Shown piece by piece: positions 10,038 to 17,230 of a stretch of 64,000 nucleotides of DNA. The position numbers and the translations under genes are program-made. Positions within the stretch are counted from its first letter, which is position 1. Each line of letters starts with the position of its first letter. The notes beneath the pieces were generated by a model. It searched no databases. It was not told the origin of the DNA and worked only from the letters and a program-made list of their open reading frames with translations. The DNA comes from Numidum massiliense (GTDB taxonomy: Bacteria; Bacillota; Bacilli; Thermoactinomycetales; Novibacillaceae), in assembly GCF_001375555.1 (NCBI RefSeq), contig NZ_CTDZ01000009.1, positions 2,597,758-2,661,757 of the forward strand, given 5' to 3'.

Positions 10038-10084
10038 GACTCCTTTCGGATAACCTAACACCATCAAGCGGATAAAAAGGAGTC
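10038..10084 (+). promoter_or_regulatory. hairpin that would sequester the ribosome binding site of the ferritin-like gene
   Basis: GACTCCTTT (10038-10046) and AAAGGAGTC (10076-10084) are perfect 9-bp inverted arms with a 29-nt loop. The second arm contains AAAGGAG, the only plausible ribosome binding site of the gene starting at 10094. Pairing would block translation unless something opens it. Confidence 0.5.
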
Positions 10085-10093
10085 AAGCCAAGC

Positions 10094-10528
10094 ATGGATG
10101 CTAACGTCAAAGCGTTAATCGATGGACTAAACGAAGATTTAGCGAATGAATTTGCCGCCACGATCATGTATACGTACAACGCCGCTACCGTCACTGGACT
10201 CGACCGCCTCACCCTTAAACCGTTTTTTGAAGGCGAAATCACAGACGAAGCGGGACACGCCCTCTACCTCGCCGATAAAATTCGCATCCTCGGCGGTACA
10301 CCGACGACAGAAGCTGTTCGCGTCGAGCCGCTCACAGACACGAAAGCGATGCTCGAAGCGGCGTTAAAAGCGGAAGAAGAGACGATCAAGCGCTACACAG
10401 AGCGACGGGAACAAGCGGAAAAAATCGGCGACATCGCACTCGTTATGAAGCTGGAAGACATGATCGCCGACGAGACCGGCCACAAGGAAGAATTACAACG
10501 GCTGCTGCAAGACCCGCGCTTTAAGTAG
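10094..10528 (+). CDS. ferritin-like protein (bacterioferritin/Dps-type four-helix protein)
   Basis: 144 residues forming a predicted four-helix bundle. Metal-ligand candidates are E20 in NEFAATIMY, E49/H55 in EGEITDEAGHAL, the EEETIKRYTERR helix and E128/H132 in DETGHKEEL, which give the paired ExxH pattern of ferritin-like diiron proteins. It is shorter than classical bacterioferritin and lacks an obvious haem methionine, so it may be a small oxidoreductase-type or storage ferritin-like protein in the cytosol. The gene stands alone, ends in a strong terminator, and its ribosome binding site lies in a hairpin. Iron storage or oxidative protection is inferred from the fold only. Confidence 0.8.
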   Translation: MDANVKALIDGLNEDLANEFAATIMYTYNAATVTGLDRLTLKPFFEGEITDEAGHALYLADKIRILGGTPTTEAVRVEPLTDTKAMLEAALKAEEETIKRYTERREQAEKIGDIALVMKLEDMIADETGHKEELQRLLQDPRFK

Positions 10529-10546
10529 ATGGCCGAAGGAAAGTCG

Positions 10547-10596
10547 AAGCGCTGCGACCCCGATCACTAGAGGGAAATCGCGGCGCTTGTTTTTTT
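10547..10596 (+). terminator. terminator of the ferritin-like gene
   Basis: Stem AAGCGCTGCGA (10547-10557) with TCGCGGCGCTT (10578-10588), one G-T wobble, followed by seven T residues. Confidence 0.85.
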
Positions 10597-10961
10597 CTCT
10601 CCAAACACACATCCCGTTAAGGTGCGACCTAACCAATGATCGCTTTCACTTATTATTATCAAATTTAAGGGAACCGCTTACGTGTTTGCTACGTCTACTG
10701 TATAGATTAGAAAACATAACTTGCAGGTGGCTCCAAATTAAATACGCATAAAGCGAAAAGGATTCTACACCAAGGGCAACATTTCTTTATAAAATTACCC
10801 ATTATAGGGAACGCTTTCACATCCTAGGATCGTCTATATTAGTAGGATAAACCGTCCCGAACTAAATAACACATAATTACGTACCACAAATTAAATTTAC
10901 TATAATTAAAATAAATACTAGTGTATCTCGTGACTACTTAATATTTATTTCAATTTTTCCC
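10597..10961. other. AT-rich intergenic stretch with three cre-like motifs
   Basis: No ORF is supported here. Three related sequences recur: ATCGCTTTCACTT (near 10638), AACCGCTTACGTG (near 10672) and AACGCTTTCACAT (near 10810). Their complements resemble degenerate catabolite-responsive elements (TGAAAGCG core). They precede the secreted amidase-domain gene. Confidence 0.3.
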
Positions 10962-10991
10962 TTGACTATGGATAAACGAATACTTTAATAT
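10962..10991 (+). promoter_or_regulatory. promoter of the secreted amidase-domain gene
   Basis: TTGACT (10962-10967), an 18-bp spacer and TAATAT (10986-10991), about 30 nt before the GTG start at 11023. Confidence 0.55.
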
Positions 10992-11022
10992 ATGACTAGA
11001 ACTACCTATCAAACTATTCAAA

Positions 11023-12072
11023 GTGAGTTGTTTACAAGTGCTGTCATCTGCCAATCTTAAAACCGCCATCAAAGTATTTTTGTCATTTGTTCTTGTTGTT
11101 GTTCTACTGACTGGACCCAATGTTGCATTTTCTGAACAAGTTACCAAGACCGAAAACGATTACACAATTGGTGAAGTCGAAAGGATCCTCTTCAATTATT
11201 TTACAGAGAAAGGGTATGACTTTACAGTCGGCTCGGACGAACTAGCGGACTACCTCCTATCGCAGCTCATTGAAGACGCTGATGCTGATCTCGCCAAACA
11301 TCCGCAATACGATTTAATTTTGTTTTATGCTACGGAATACATCCACGAACTCGAGAACTACCAGGTCGCTCAATCTTTGAAAGGAGAGCTGAACCAATCT
11401 AACGCTGACACCTTTAATTTAGAAGGTATCAAGAGCAAAACAATTGGCCAAATCAAAAAGGAAACAGCTGAAGAAGAAGCTCAAGTTGAGAAGGAAATCA
11501 CTGAGTTTAAAGAGAAGAACCCCAATGTCGTGTCGCCATTTGCCGCCTACAGTGGCACTAAAGCGCGGGACTATGCCTATAAGTGGTGGAACAAAAGGAA
11601 TTCCAACTACAAAAGTTTTAAATATGACTGTACAAATTTCACTTCACAAGTAGTAAAAGCTGGCGGCAAGGGAATGAAGAAACCTAAGAACGTACCAGAT
11701 TGGATTAATGAAACGAAATCATACTGGTATAGTACAAAGGGGTGGGTTTGCCGAGGTAATCACTGTCACCCATCATATAGCGTTACTACTTCTTGGATCC
11801 GTGTCACAGATTTTTATTCTTATTGGAGCAAAAGACTGAAATCGACTACGTCCAAGAGCAAGAAAACCATTTACAAAAATGCAAAGGTAGGAGACATCGT
11901 CCAAATCAAAAGGAAAAGTGACCAAAAATGGTACCATTCAATGGTGGTAACCAAAAAAGACAAAAAAGGGAACCTTTGGTTCACGTATCATTCTAATGAT
12001 AATAAGAACAAAAAGTTTTCCTCGATAGAAGGAGCGAGCTTTAGAGTCATAAAGTTTGTAGGCTCTAAATAA
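11023..12072 (+). CDS. secreted protein with C-terminal amidase-like (Amidase_6) domain
   Basis: 349 residues. An N-terminal signal peptide (hydrophobic core FLSFVLVVVLLTG, likely cleaved after AFS) directs export. Residues about 45-170 are helical and charged. Residues 175-349 resemble the putative amidase domain of Bacillus secreted proteins, with a likely catalytic Cys in YDCTNFTSQVVKAGG near residue 205 and a His in WYHSMVV near 306. An additional CRGNHCHP cluster (near 247) could bind metal or form a disulphide. It may cut peptidoglycan or a peptide amide bond outside the cell. GTG 11023 or GTG 11038 could start it. AT content is higher than in the neighbouring genes, hinting at a different origin. 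Confidence 0.7.
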   Translation: MSCLQVLSSANLKTAIKVFLSFVLVVVLLTGPNVAFSEQVTKTENDYTIGEVERILFNYFTEKGYDFTVGSDELADYLLSQLIEDADADLAKHPQYDLILFYATEYIHELENYQVAQSLKGELNQSNADTFNLEGIKSKTIGQIKKETAEEEAQVEKEITEFKEKNPNVVSPFAAYSGTKARDYAYKWWNKRNSNYKSFKYDCTNFTSQVVKAGGKGMKKPKNVPDWINETKSYWYSTKGWVCRGNHCHPSYSVTTSWIRVTDFYSYWSKRLKSTTSKSKKTIYKNAKVGDIVQIKRKSDQKWYHSMVVTKKDKKGNLWFTYHSNDNKNKKFSSIEGASFRVIKFVGSK

Positions 12073-12082
12073 AGTCCTAACT

Positions 12083-12117
12083 AGGGGTAATGGTGCCTAT
12101 ACATGGTCGTTACCCCT
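12083..12117 (+). terminator. hairpin terminator after the amidase-domain gene
   Basis: AGGGGTAA (12083-12090) pairs with TTACCCCT (12110-12117), followed by a C/T-rich run rather than a pure T-tract. Confidence 0.5.
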
Positions 12118-12171
12118 TCTTCCCCACCTCCCAAAAACTACAAATTATAATTAAAGTGCAGGTGACTAAAG

Positions 12172-12603
12172 GTGAAAAAAATCTTCATTAGTGTAACCAT
12201 CATCCTTTCAATCGTCATCGTCTGGTACATTTATTCCACTTACCAATCGCCAATATGGGTCGGTGAAACTGCTAACGGTAAATGGAAAGCGGTCTACGAC
12301 GAGGAAATGGCGACTAAAGATACGTGGCAGGGGCATCTCTACTGGCAAGGAGAAGGAGAAGTGACGTTAACCTTTATCCAATATATCATTAACGGTCGTG
12401 TTGGTGCGGGTTTGGAGGAAGGTGAAACGATGAACGAGCACATAACGGATAAATATAATTTTGCATCCGTTTCTCAGCCCCGATTAGACAGCGACATCGC
12501 AGAACTAAAATTTCGTTGGCGTGAAAACGACGAAGAACATGAAGAAGTGATCCGCTTAAAGCCGCAAAAACGGTTATTTGTTCTCCCTAAATGGATGCGT
12601 TAA
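12172..12603 (+). CDS. membrane-anchored or secreted hypothetical protein
   Basis: 143 residues with one N-terminal hydrophobic segment (KKIFISVTIILSIVIVWYIYS) and no lipobox Cys, so probably a single-pass anchor with the rest outside. The outer part is rich in Trp and acidic residues (WVGETANGKWKAVYDEE, WQGHLYWQGEGEVTLTF) and looks like a compact beta domain. The start GTG follows GTGCAGGTGACTAAAG with a weak ribosome binding site. I do not recognise the family. It sits between two other exported small proteins, each in its own transcript. Confidence 0.65.
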   Translation: MKKIFISVTIILSIVIVWYIYSTYQSPIWVGETANGKWKAVYDEEMATKDTWQGHLYWQGEGEVTLTFIQYIINGRVGAGLEEGETMNEHITDKYNFASVSQPRLDSDIAELKFRWRENDEEHEEVIRLKPQKRLFVLPKWMR

Positions 12604-12733
12604 CGTTCTTTGATAACATGCGAGATTAATTGATTGTGGACGAAGGCTAGGTCGCTCGCTCGCTAGTTTTATTACTCTTCACCCTTTTCATACAACTAAC
12701 TGGAAAGCCGATCGACAGAAAGGATGAAAAAAC

Positions 12734-13090
12734 ATGCGACAGCGCCTCTATTTTTCGATTGTTTGCATTACCGTCGTTGCCCTCCTCGTCTCCTGTTCAC
12801 AATCGTCGATCGATCTCACCTCGTTTCGTGGGTCCGAATTCGATGACGAATTTCCCGTTCCAAAAAGCGCCCTCATCGCGAAAAAGAGAAACTCGCATAT
12901 CGAATACAAATTAAATGGGTTAACAGAAGAAAACGGTCTACCGGACAGATACTTTAAGGAAATTAAAAAATGGGGTTGGGAAGAACAAAAGGAAGAGCAA
13001 ATGGGGGCCCTACAAGTGTTTACGAAGGATGGAAAAACAATTGAGATTATCACACTAACCGATCACTTCATTCTTTTAAAAGGTGACTAA
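12734..13090 (+). CDS. small lipoprotein of unknown function
   Basis: 118 residues with a type II signal peptide: RQRLYFSIVCITVVALLVSC, where the Cys at residue 21 follows LLVS as in a lipobox. The mature part begins SQSSIDLTSF and contains a lysine-rich stretch and an FTKDGKTIEIITLTDHFILLKG beta hairpin-like end. A GAAAGGATG ribosome binding site lies before the ATG, and a terminator follows. It would be tethered to the outer face of the membrane. No family is recognised. Confidence 0.7.
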   Translation: MRQRLYFSIVCITVVALLVSCSQSSIDLTSFRGSEFDDEFPVPKSALIAKKRNSHIEYKLNGLTEENGLPDRYFKEIKKWGWEEQKEEQMGALQVFTKDGKTIEIITLTDHFILLKGD

Positions 13091-13101
13091 CGGAAATGCA
13101 A

Positions 13102-13131
13102 AGGGGTAAGGACATTTATACCCCTCCTTTT
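13102..13131 (+). terminator. terminator after the small lipoprotein gene
   Basis: AGGGGTA (13102-13108) pairs with TACCCCT (13119-13125), then CCTTTTT. Confidence 0.65.
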
Positions 13132-13321
13132 TCCGCTCAACCTCATCAACTCAGGCTTTTCAACCATTCGAGCTACAGGCTCGAACCTTTCACCTTATGC
13201 CTATTCAGTTCTTTAAGTTGGGCTTTTCTCCTGCCGATCCCTAGCTACATCCAATACGTACGTCCCCCTCCCCCCCCTACTTCCCGACCACTTCCCTCTG
13301 TCTCCCCAACACCTTTTCCCA

Positions 13322-14524
13322 CTACGTACCCTCATCTGCCACATGCCCCACATGCCGCACCAGCACCCACACCGCGCCACACGCGACGAGCAGCAAGCCG
13401 CCGATCAACGCAATGACACCGCCCCACGCATAACGGCTCCAAAACAGCCCGCCCACCGTGCCGACGATACTCGAGCCGAGGTAATAAAACAGCAAATACA
13501 GTGCCGACGCTTGCGCCTTATGTGCCTTCGCCCGCAAGCCGACCCAGCCGCTCGCGACCGAATGCGCACCGAAGAAGCCGAACGTGAACACCGCCACCCC
13601 GCTTACTTTCCATACTAAAGAAGGATGCAGCGTCAACAGCCCGCCCGCGAGCATCGCAGCAATCCCGCTCACCAACACTTTTCCCCGTCCGTGGCGGTCC
13701 GCCAGTTTCCCCATCCACGCCGCACTGAACGATCCTAACAAATAGACGACAAAAATCCAACCGATCGCCGTTTGACTAAGCCGGTACGGCGGATCCAACA
13801 ACAAATAACCGATATAGTTGAACAGCGTGACAAAGCTGCCCATTAACAAAAACGCGAGCACAAACAAAACGAGCAATCCCGGCTCGCGCAAATGTGCGGC
13901 AAACGCAAGCCGCGACTGCTTTAGCGACAACTGGCCCGCTTTAAAGTGCCGCGACTCCGGCAAACTGATCCAAAACCAAACCGCACACGCTAAACTGAGC
14001 AAGCCGATCGCTATGAGTGCCATTTGCCACGAAAAAAAGTCACTTAACGTGCCGACCGCGATGCGGCCAAACATGCCGCCGAAGGCCGTCCCGCTAACGT
14101 ACAACCCCATTGTCGCTCCTAAGCTGTTCGGGTGGAATTCCTCCGCGATATACGCCATCGCAATCGCCGGCAATCCGGCCAACACGACGCCCAACAAGGT
14201 ACGTAACGCGACGAGCACGATAAAGTTCGGGCTACACGCCGTCACGAGCGCAAGGAGTGCCGAAGCAAACAAAGCAAGCGTCATCAACCGCTTCCGTCCC
14301 CACGCTTCCGACAACACCGCCGCCACTAACAGACACACCGCTAACATCGCCGTCGTCACCGACAACGACAAACTCGCCACCGCCGGCGCCACGTGAAAGT
14401 GCTGCGTAAACTCCGGCAACAGCGGCTGTACACTATACAAAATGGCAAACGTCACAAAGCCTCCAGCGAAAAAGGCACTATTCGCGCGCCAAAACGTCCG
14501 CGTGCCATACTCGATATACTGCAA
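13322..14524 (-). CDS. MFS exporter, YnfM/arabinose-efflux type
   Basis: 400 residues with about twelve hydrophobic segments. It has MFS marks: the loop 2-3 motif SEAWGRKRLMT near residue 75 and the repeat of that motif GKLADRHGRGK near 270. The run ILYSVQPLLPEF near the start is typical of the YnfM branch of drug/sugar proton-driven exporters. It would sit in the cytoplasmic membrane. The start is TTG at 14524, since a stop lies just upstream in frame and GGAGGGG is the only ribosome binding site, about 14 nt away. It is divergent from a LysR gene, which very likely controls it. Confidence 0.85.
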   Translation of the reverse strand: MQYIEYGTRTFWRANSAFFAGGFVTFAILYSVQPLLPEFTQHFHVAPAVASLSLSVTTAMLAVCLLVAAVLSEAWGRKRLMTLALFASALLALVTACSPNFIVLVALRTLLGVVLAGLPAIAMAYIAEEFHPNSLGATMGLYVSGTAFGGMFGRIAVGTLSDFFSWQMALIAIGLLSLACAVWFWISLPESRHFKAGQLSLKQSRLAFAAHLREPGLLVLFVLAFLLMGSFVTLFNYIGYLLLDPPYRLSQTAIGWIFVVYLLGSFSAAWMGKLADRHGRGKVLVSGIAAMLAGGLLTLHPSLVWKVSGVAVFTFGFFGAHSVASGWVGLRAKAHKAQASALYLLFYYLGSSIVGTVGGLFWSRYAWGGVIALIGGLLLVACGAVWVLVRHVGHVADEGT

Positions 14525-14560
14525 TAGAAATCACCGATCCCCTCCTCTTCATCATATCAA

Positions 14561-14607
14561 TTGACAATCTATGACGTCTAATTTATCATTTGCATTAATT
14601 CAATGCA
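14561..14607. promoter_or_regulatory. promoter and LysR-type operator between the MFS and lysR genes
   Basis: On the plus strand TTGACA (14561-14566), a 17-bp spacer and TATCAT (14584-14589) form a promoter for the LysR gene. Directly after it lies the palindrome TGCATTAATTCAATGCA (14591-14607), which has the T-N11-A layout of LysR-family boxes. This arrangement would allow autorepression together with control of the divergent exporter. Confidence 0.55.
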
Positions 14608-14663
14608 TATTAGTTATGAATGAAAGAAAATATGAGTAGCGCAGAAAAGGAGGAGGATCTCCC

Positions 14664-15581
14664 GTGGAGTGGTACCAACTCGAGTACTTCCAAACAGTCG
14701 CCAAACTGCAGCACTTCACGCGAGCCGCGGACGTGCTGTCGATCTCCCAACCGGCGCTCAGCCGCTCCATCGCCAAACTGGAAAACGAGCTCGGCGTGCC
14801 GCTGTTTACGCGGCAAGGACGATCCGTGCAACTGAACCGCTACGGCAAGCTCTTCCTGACACGCGTCGACCGCGCCATGCAAAATATTGCCGAAGGAAAA
14901 GAAGCGATTCGCGGGGAAATCGACCCCGAATCCGGTAGCGTGGCGATCTCCTTTTTACACACACTCGGCTCCCACGTCATTCCAGAACTAATCGGCGCGT
15001 TCCGGCAGCAGTACCCAGCCGTCGACTTCCAACTGTTCCAAAACGCCTCCGAACTGTTGTACGATCAACTAGAAGCGGGAGACGTCGACTTATGCCTCTC
15101 CTCGCCGCCATTCGAGCGCCCGCACGTGACATGGGAACACCTCATCTCGGAAGAGCTCTACGTCATCGTACCGCCCGGACACACGCTCGCCCAACAGCGG
15201 CGACCGGCGATCCACCTCAAAGACATTGCAGCCGAACCTTTTATTAATTTAAAAAAAGGTTACGGCCTACGCGCCATTGCCGATCGCTTGTGCCGCGAAG
15301 CCGGTTTTACGCCGCAAGTGACGTTTGAAGGGGAAGAAGCGACGACAATCGTCGGACTCGTGGCCGCTGGTCTCGGTGTTTCCTTAATGCCGGACATTAG
15401 CGACGCCAATAAAACAAAAGTGTATTGGCTACGCGTCAGCGAACCGCGCTGCCGCCGCATGGTCGGGATCGCTTGGGCAAAACAGGCGTACCTCTCACCA
15501 GCCGCGACGCGCTTTCGGCAGTTCGTCATCGATTATTTTCGCGAAATACAGTACAATGAAAGGGATAAAGGAGCTGATTAG
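14664..15581 (+). CDS. LysR family transcriptional regulator
   Basis: 305 residues. The N-terminal winged helix-turn-helix is classic (MEWYQLEYFQTVAKLQHFTRAA..SISQPALSRSIAKLENELG..LF, residues 1-60) and is followed by a linker helix and a periplasmic-binding-protein-like effector domain (about 90-295). The start is GTG at 14664, with AGGAGGAGG seven bases upstream. It is divergent from the MFS exporter, the usual place of its target, and co-directional with ytoQ, three bases downstream of its stop. The effector is unknown. Confidence 0.92.
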   Translation: MEWYQLEYFQTVAKLQHFTRAADVLSISQPALSRSIAKLENELGVPLFTRQGRSVQLNRYGKLFLTRVDRAMQNIAEGKEAIRGEIDPESGSVAISFLHTLGSHVIPELIGAFRQQYPAVDFQLFQNASELLYDQLEAGDVDLCLSSPPFERPHVTWEHLISEELYVIVPPGHTLAQQRRPAIHLKDIAAEPFINLKKGYGLRAIADRLCREAGFTPQVTFEGEEATTIVGLVAAGLGVSLMPDISDANKTKVYWLRVSEPRCRRMVGIAWAKQAYLSPAATRFRQFVIDYFREIQYNERDKGAD

Positions 15582-15584
15582 TCG

Positions 15585-16025
15585 ATGCAATTGACAGTTT
15601 ACTTAGCAGGGCAAATTCACGACGATTGGCGCGCCCAATTGCGTCGGTTAGCCGAGGAGCGCGGGTTGCCGCTTACATTTGTCGGTCCGCAAGAAAATCA
15701 CGATTTATCCGACGACATTGGCGAAAAAATTAAAGGCCCACAGCCTAGCAACATTTTCAAAGATGAAGCCGCTTCCGAGTTTAACAACTTGCGCACGACG
15801 ATTTTGCTGCAAAAAGCAGACGTCGTCATCGCCTTGTTCGGCGACAAGTACCGACAGTGGAACACGGCGATGGATGCCGCGACGGCCCTGGCGACCGGCA
15901 AACCGCTCATTCTCGTCCGCGATCCAAAACTACACCACGCTCTAAAAGAATTGGCACAAAAAGCGGACGTCGTCGTCGACAACGTCGAACAAGCCCTCGA
16001 CGCGCTCGCTTACGTCTTACGTTAG
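15585..16025 (+). CDS. ytoQ: YtoQ family protein
   Basis: 146 residues, the family length. It has the YtoQ features VYLAGQIHDDWR at the N terminus, FVGPQENHDLSDDIGE, and a central PSNIFKDEAASEFNNLRTTILLQKADVVIALFG. This is a Rossmann-like fold related to nucleoside 2-deoxyribosyltransferases and TIR/SLOG-type nucleotide-binding proteins. No reaction is established. It is translated right after the LysR gene, and the pair ends in a strong terminator, but a functional link with the exporter is only suggested by position. Confidence 0.85.
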   Translation: MQLTVYLAGQIHDDWRAQLRRLAEERGLPLTFVGPQENHDLSDDIGEKIKGPQPSNIFKDEAASEFNNLRTTILLQKADVVIALFGDKYRQWNTAMDAATALATGKPLILVRDPKLHHALKELAQKADVVVDNVEQALDALAYVLR

Positions 16026-16159
16026 CAACAGCATTGGTACGCGTACCGAATAAGACGACTGATAGGATTCCGTAAGGGCATATCCTTTCAATTTAGGGTT
16101 TGTCCGGAACAGAAGCAAACGACAATCCCTAACTGCGGGGCGAGGAATCGCTTCCCCAA

Positions 16160-16197
16160 CCCTCACTTCCTTTCCATGCGAAGTGAGGGGGTTTTTT
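16160..16197 (+). terminator. terminator after lysR-ytoQ
   Basis: Perfect 10-bp stem CCCTCACTTC (16160-16169) / GAAGTGAGGG (16180-16189), followed by GGTTTTTT. Confidence 0.88.
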
Positions 16198-16225
16198 GCC
16201 CTGTTTCGAAAAGAAACCGAAAAGA

Positions 16226-16855
16226 CTATAACCACCCAAACGCTTTGCCGATGCTAACGACAGACGACGTATCGCGCAACAGTGGCCTCAGCCAGGCAAA
16301 AAACTTTTTCCCCTCAGACTCTTGTCCACTTGCGACAGCCCTTTTGAGCGCTTCGGCAAAATGCAACGCTTGTTCTCGCACCCGTCCGTCCGTAAGCTCC
16401 TCAATGTCCTGCAACAACTCCGAGTAAGCACGCTCAAAAAACGCCGTAGACGCCGTTTGCGTCTGCTGGACATCGTCCCCCTGCACGTTAACGTTATCCC
16501 CAAATTGGGCATGATTAAACGACTGCTCAATCCGCCGTAAATCGTTGCGTACGTGCTTTGCCACGATCACATCACGCTCGCTTCCGGTTATAATGAGCTG
16601 TTCGACACAAATCTGTACAGATACACCTTCGCGCCTAAGTTGCACAAGTGACAACGGTTCGCCGACCGAATACGCGATCTGTCTAATCTCAGTTTCATCG
16701 GTTAGTTCCTCGTCGCTTTGGGTCTTAAAGCCCTCGTGAGAACCCGCGCTGCCCTGCACCTTCACTTCATCAGCGTTTCGCTTCGCACGTTCGTCGGTCG
16801 GATCACCTGCCTGCCGATCCTCCGCCCGCCGTGTCTTAGACCGGAACGATGTCAC
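16226..16855 (-). CDS. unknown protein, third gene of an uncharacterised cluster
   Basis: 209 residues, no signal peptide or membrane segment. Residues 1-55 are polar and probably disordered (KTRRAEDRQAGDPTDERAKRNADE). Residues 60-125 look like a small beta-rich unit (VQICVEQLIITGSERDVIVAKHVRNDLRRIEQ, then FGDNVNVQGDDVQQT). Residues 135-209 are helical and end KKFFAWLRPLLRDTSSVVSIGKAFGWL. The gene overlaps the upstream one by 20 bp, with GTG at 16855 and no good ribosome binding site of its own. An A9 run (T9 on plus, 16861-16869) lies just before the overlap, so coupling or slippage is possible. I do not recognise the family. Confidence 0.65.
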   Translation of the reverse strand: MTSFRSKTRRAEDRQAGDPTDERAKRNADEVKVQGSAGSHEGFKTQSDEELTDETEIRQIAYSVGEPLSLVQLRREGVSVQICVEQLIITGSERDVIVAKHVRNDLRRIEQSFNHAQFGDNVNVQGDDVQQTQTASTAFFERAYSELLQDIEELTDGRVREQALHFAEALKRAVASGQESEGKKFFAWLRPLLRDTSSVVSIGKAFGWL

Positions 16856-17204
16856 GCTTGTTTTTTTTTATGTAGTCTTTATACTCCGGGCAAATTTCGA
16901 ACACGGGAAAAACGACGTCTGGGGCCACGTCAAATTCTTCGCCACACACGTGGCAAGTAACGATTTTTCCTAACAGCTGTGCGGCGTCTGCCACGACCTG
17001 CACGGTACGCGCACATTCGTAACGCGGACACCTTATTTCCCACAACAAGCGCAGTTTATTCGTTTCAACTAACTGCATGAGTACCGTAAATGCGTCTTGC
17101 AGTGAAATTTCCGTCTCTTTCGCTACCGCTGTCGGATAAAACCGTGCAACTGGCCCCAGAGACTGCTCATTTACCCATTGTTCGACTTCCCACACTGCCG
17201 ACAA
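16836..17204 (-). CDS. small zinc-ribbon-like protein, second gene of the uncharacterised cluster
   Basis: 122 residues. The N-terminal half (about 1-60) is helical and could be a winged helix. The second half carries two Cys pairs, CPRYEC (near residue 59) and CHVC (near 84), that would bind zinc, followed by an acidic beta segment VAPDVVFPVFEICPEY. The start is TTG at 17204, supported by GGGGGTGG upstream. It lies 26 nt after the 364-residue gene and overlaps the 209-residue gene by 20 bp, so the three look like one operon. A regulatory or adaptor role is possible, but no family is recognised. Confidence 0.65.
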   Translation of the reverse strand: MSAVWEVEQWVNEQSLGPVARFYPTAVAKETEISLQDAFTVLMQLVETNKLRLLWEIRCPRYECARTVQVVADAAQLLGKIVTCHVCGEEFDVAPDVVFPVFEICPEYKDYIKKNKRDIVPV

Positions 17205-17230
17205 ATTGTTCCACCCCCGAAAAAGAGGTC

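Noticed and set aside
13096-13416. 106-residue proline/serine-rich plus-strand ORF
   Set aside because: It starts in a terminator, runs through a C-rich stretch and into the antisense of the MFS gene. No sign of translation.
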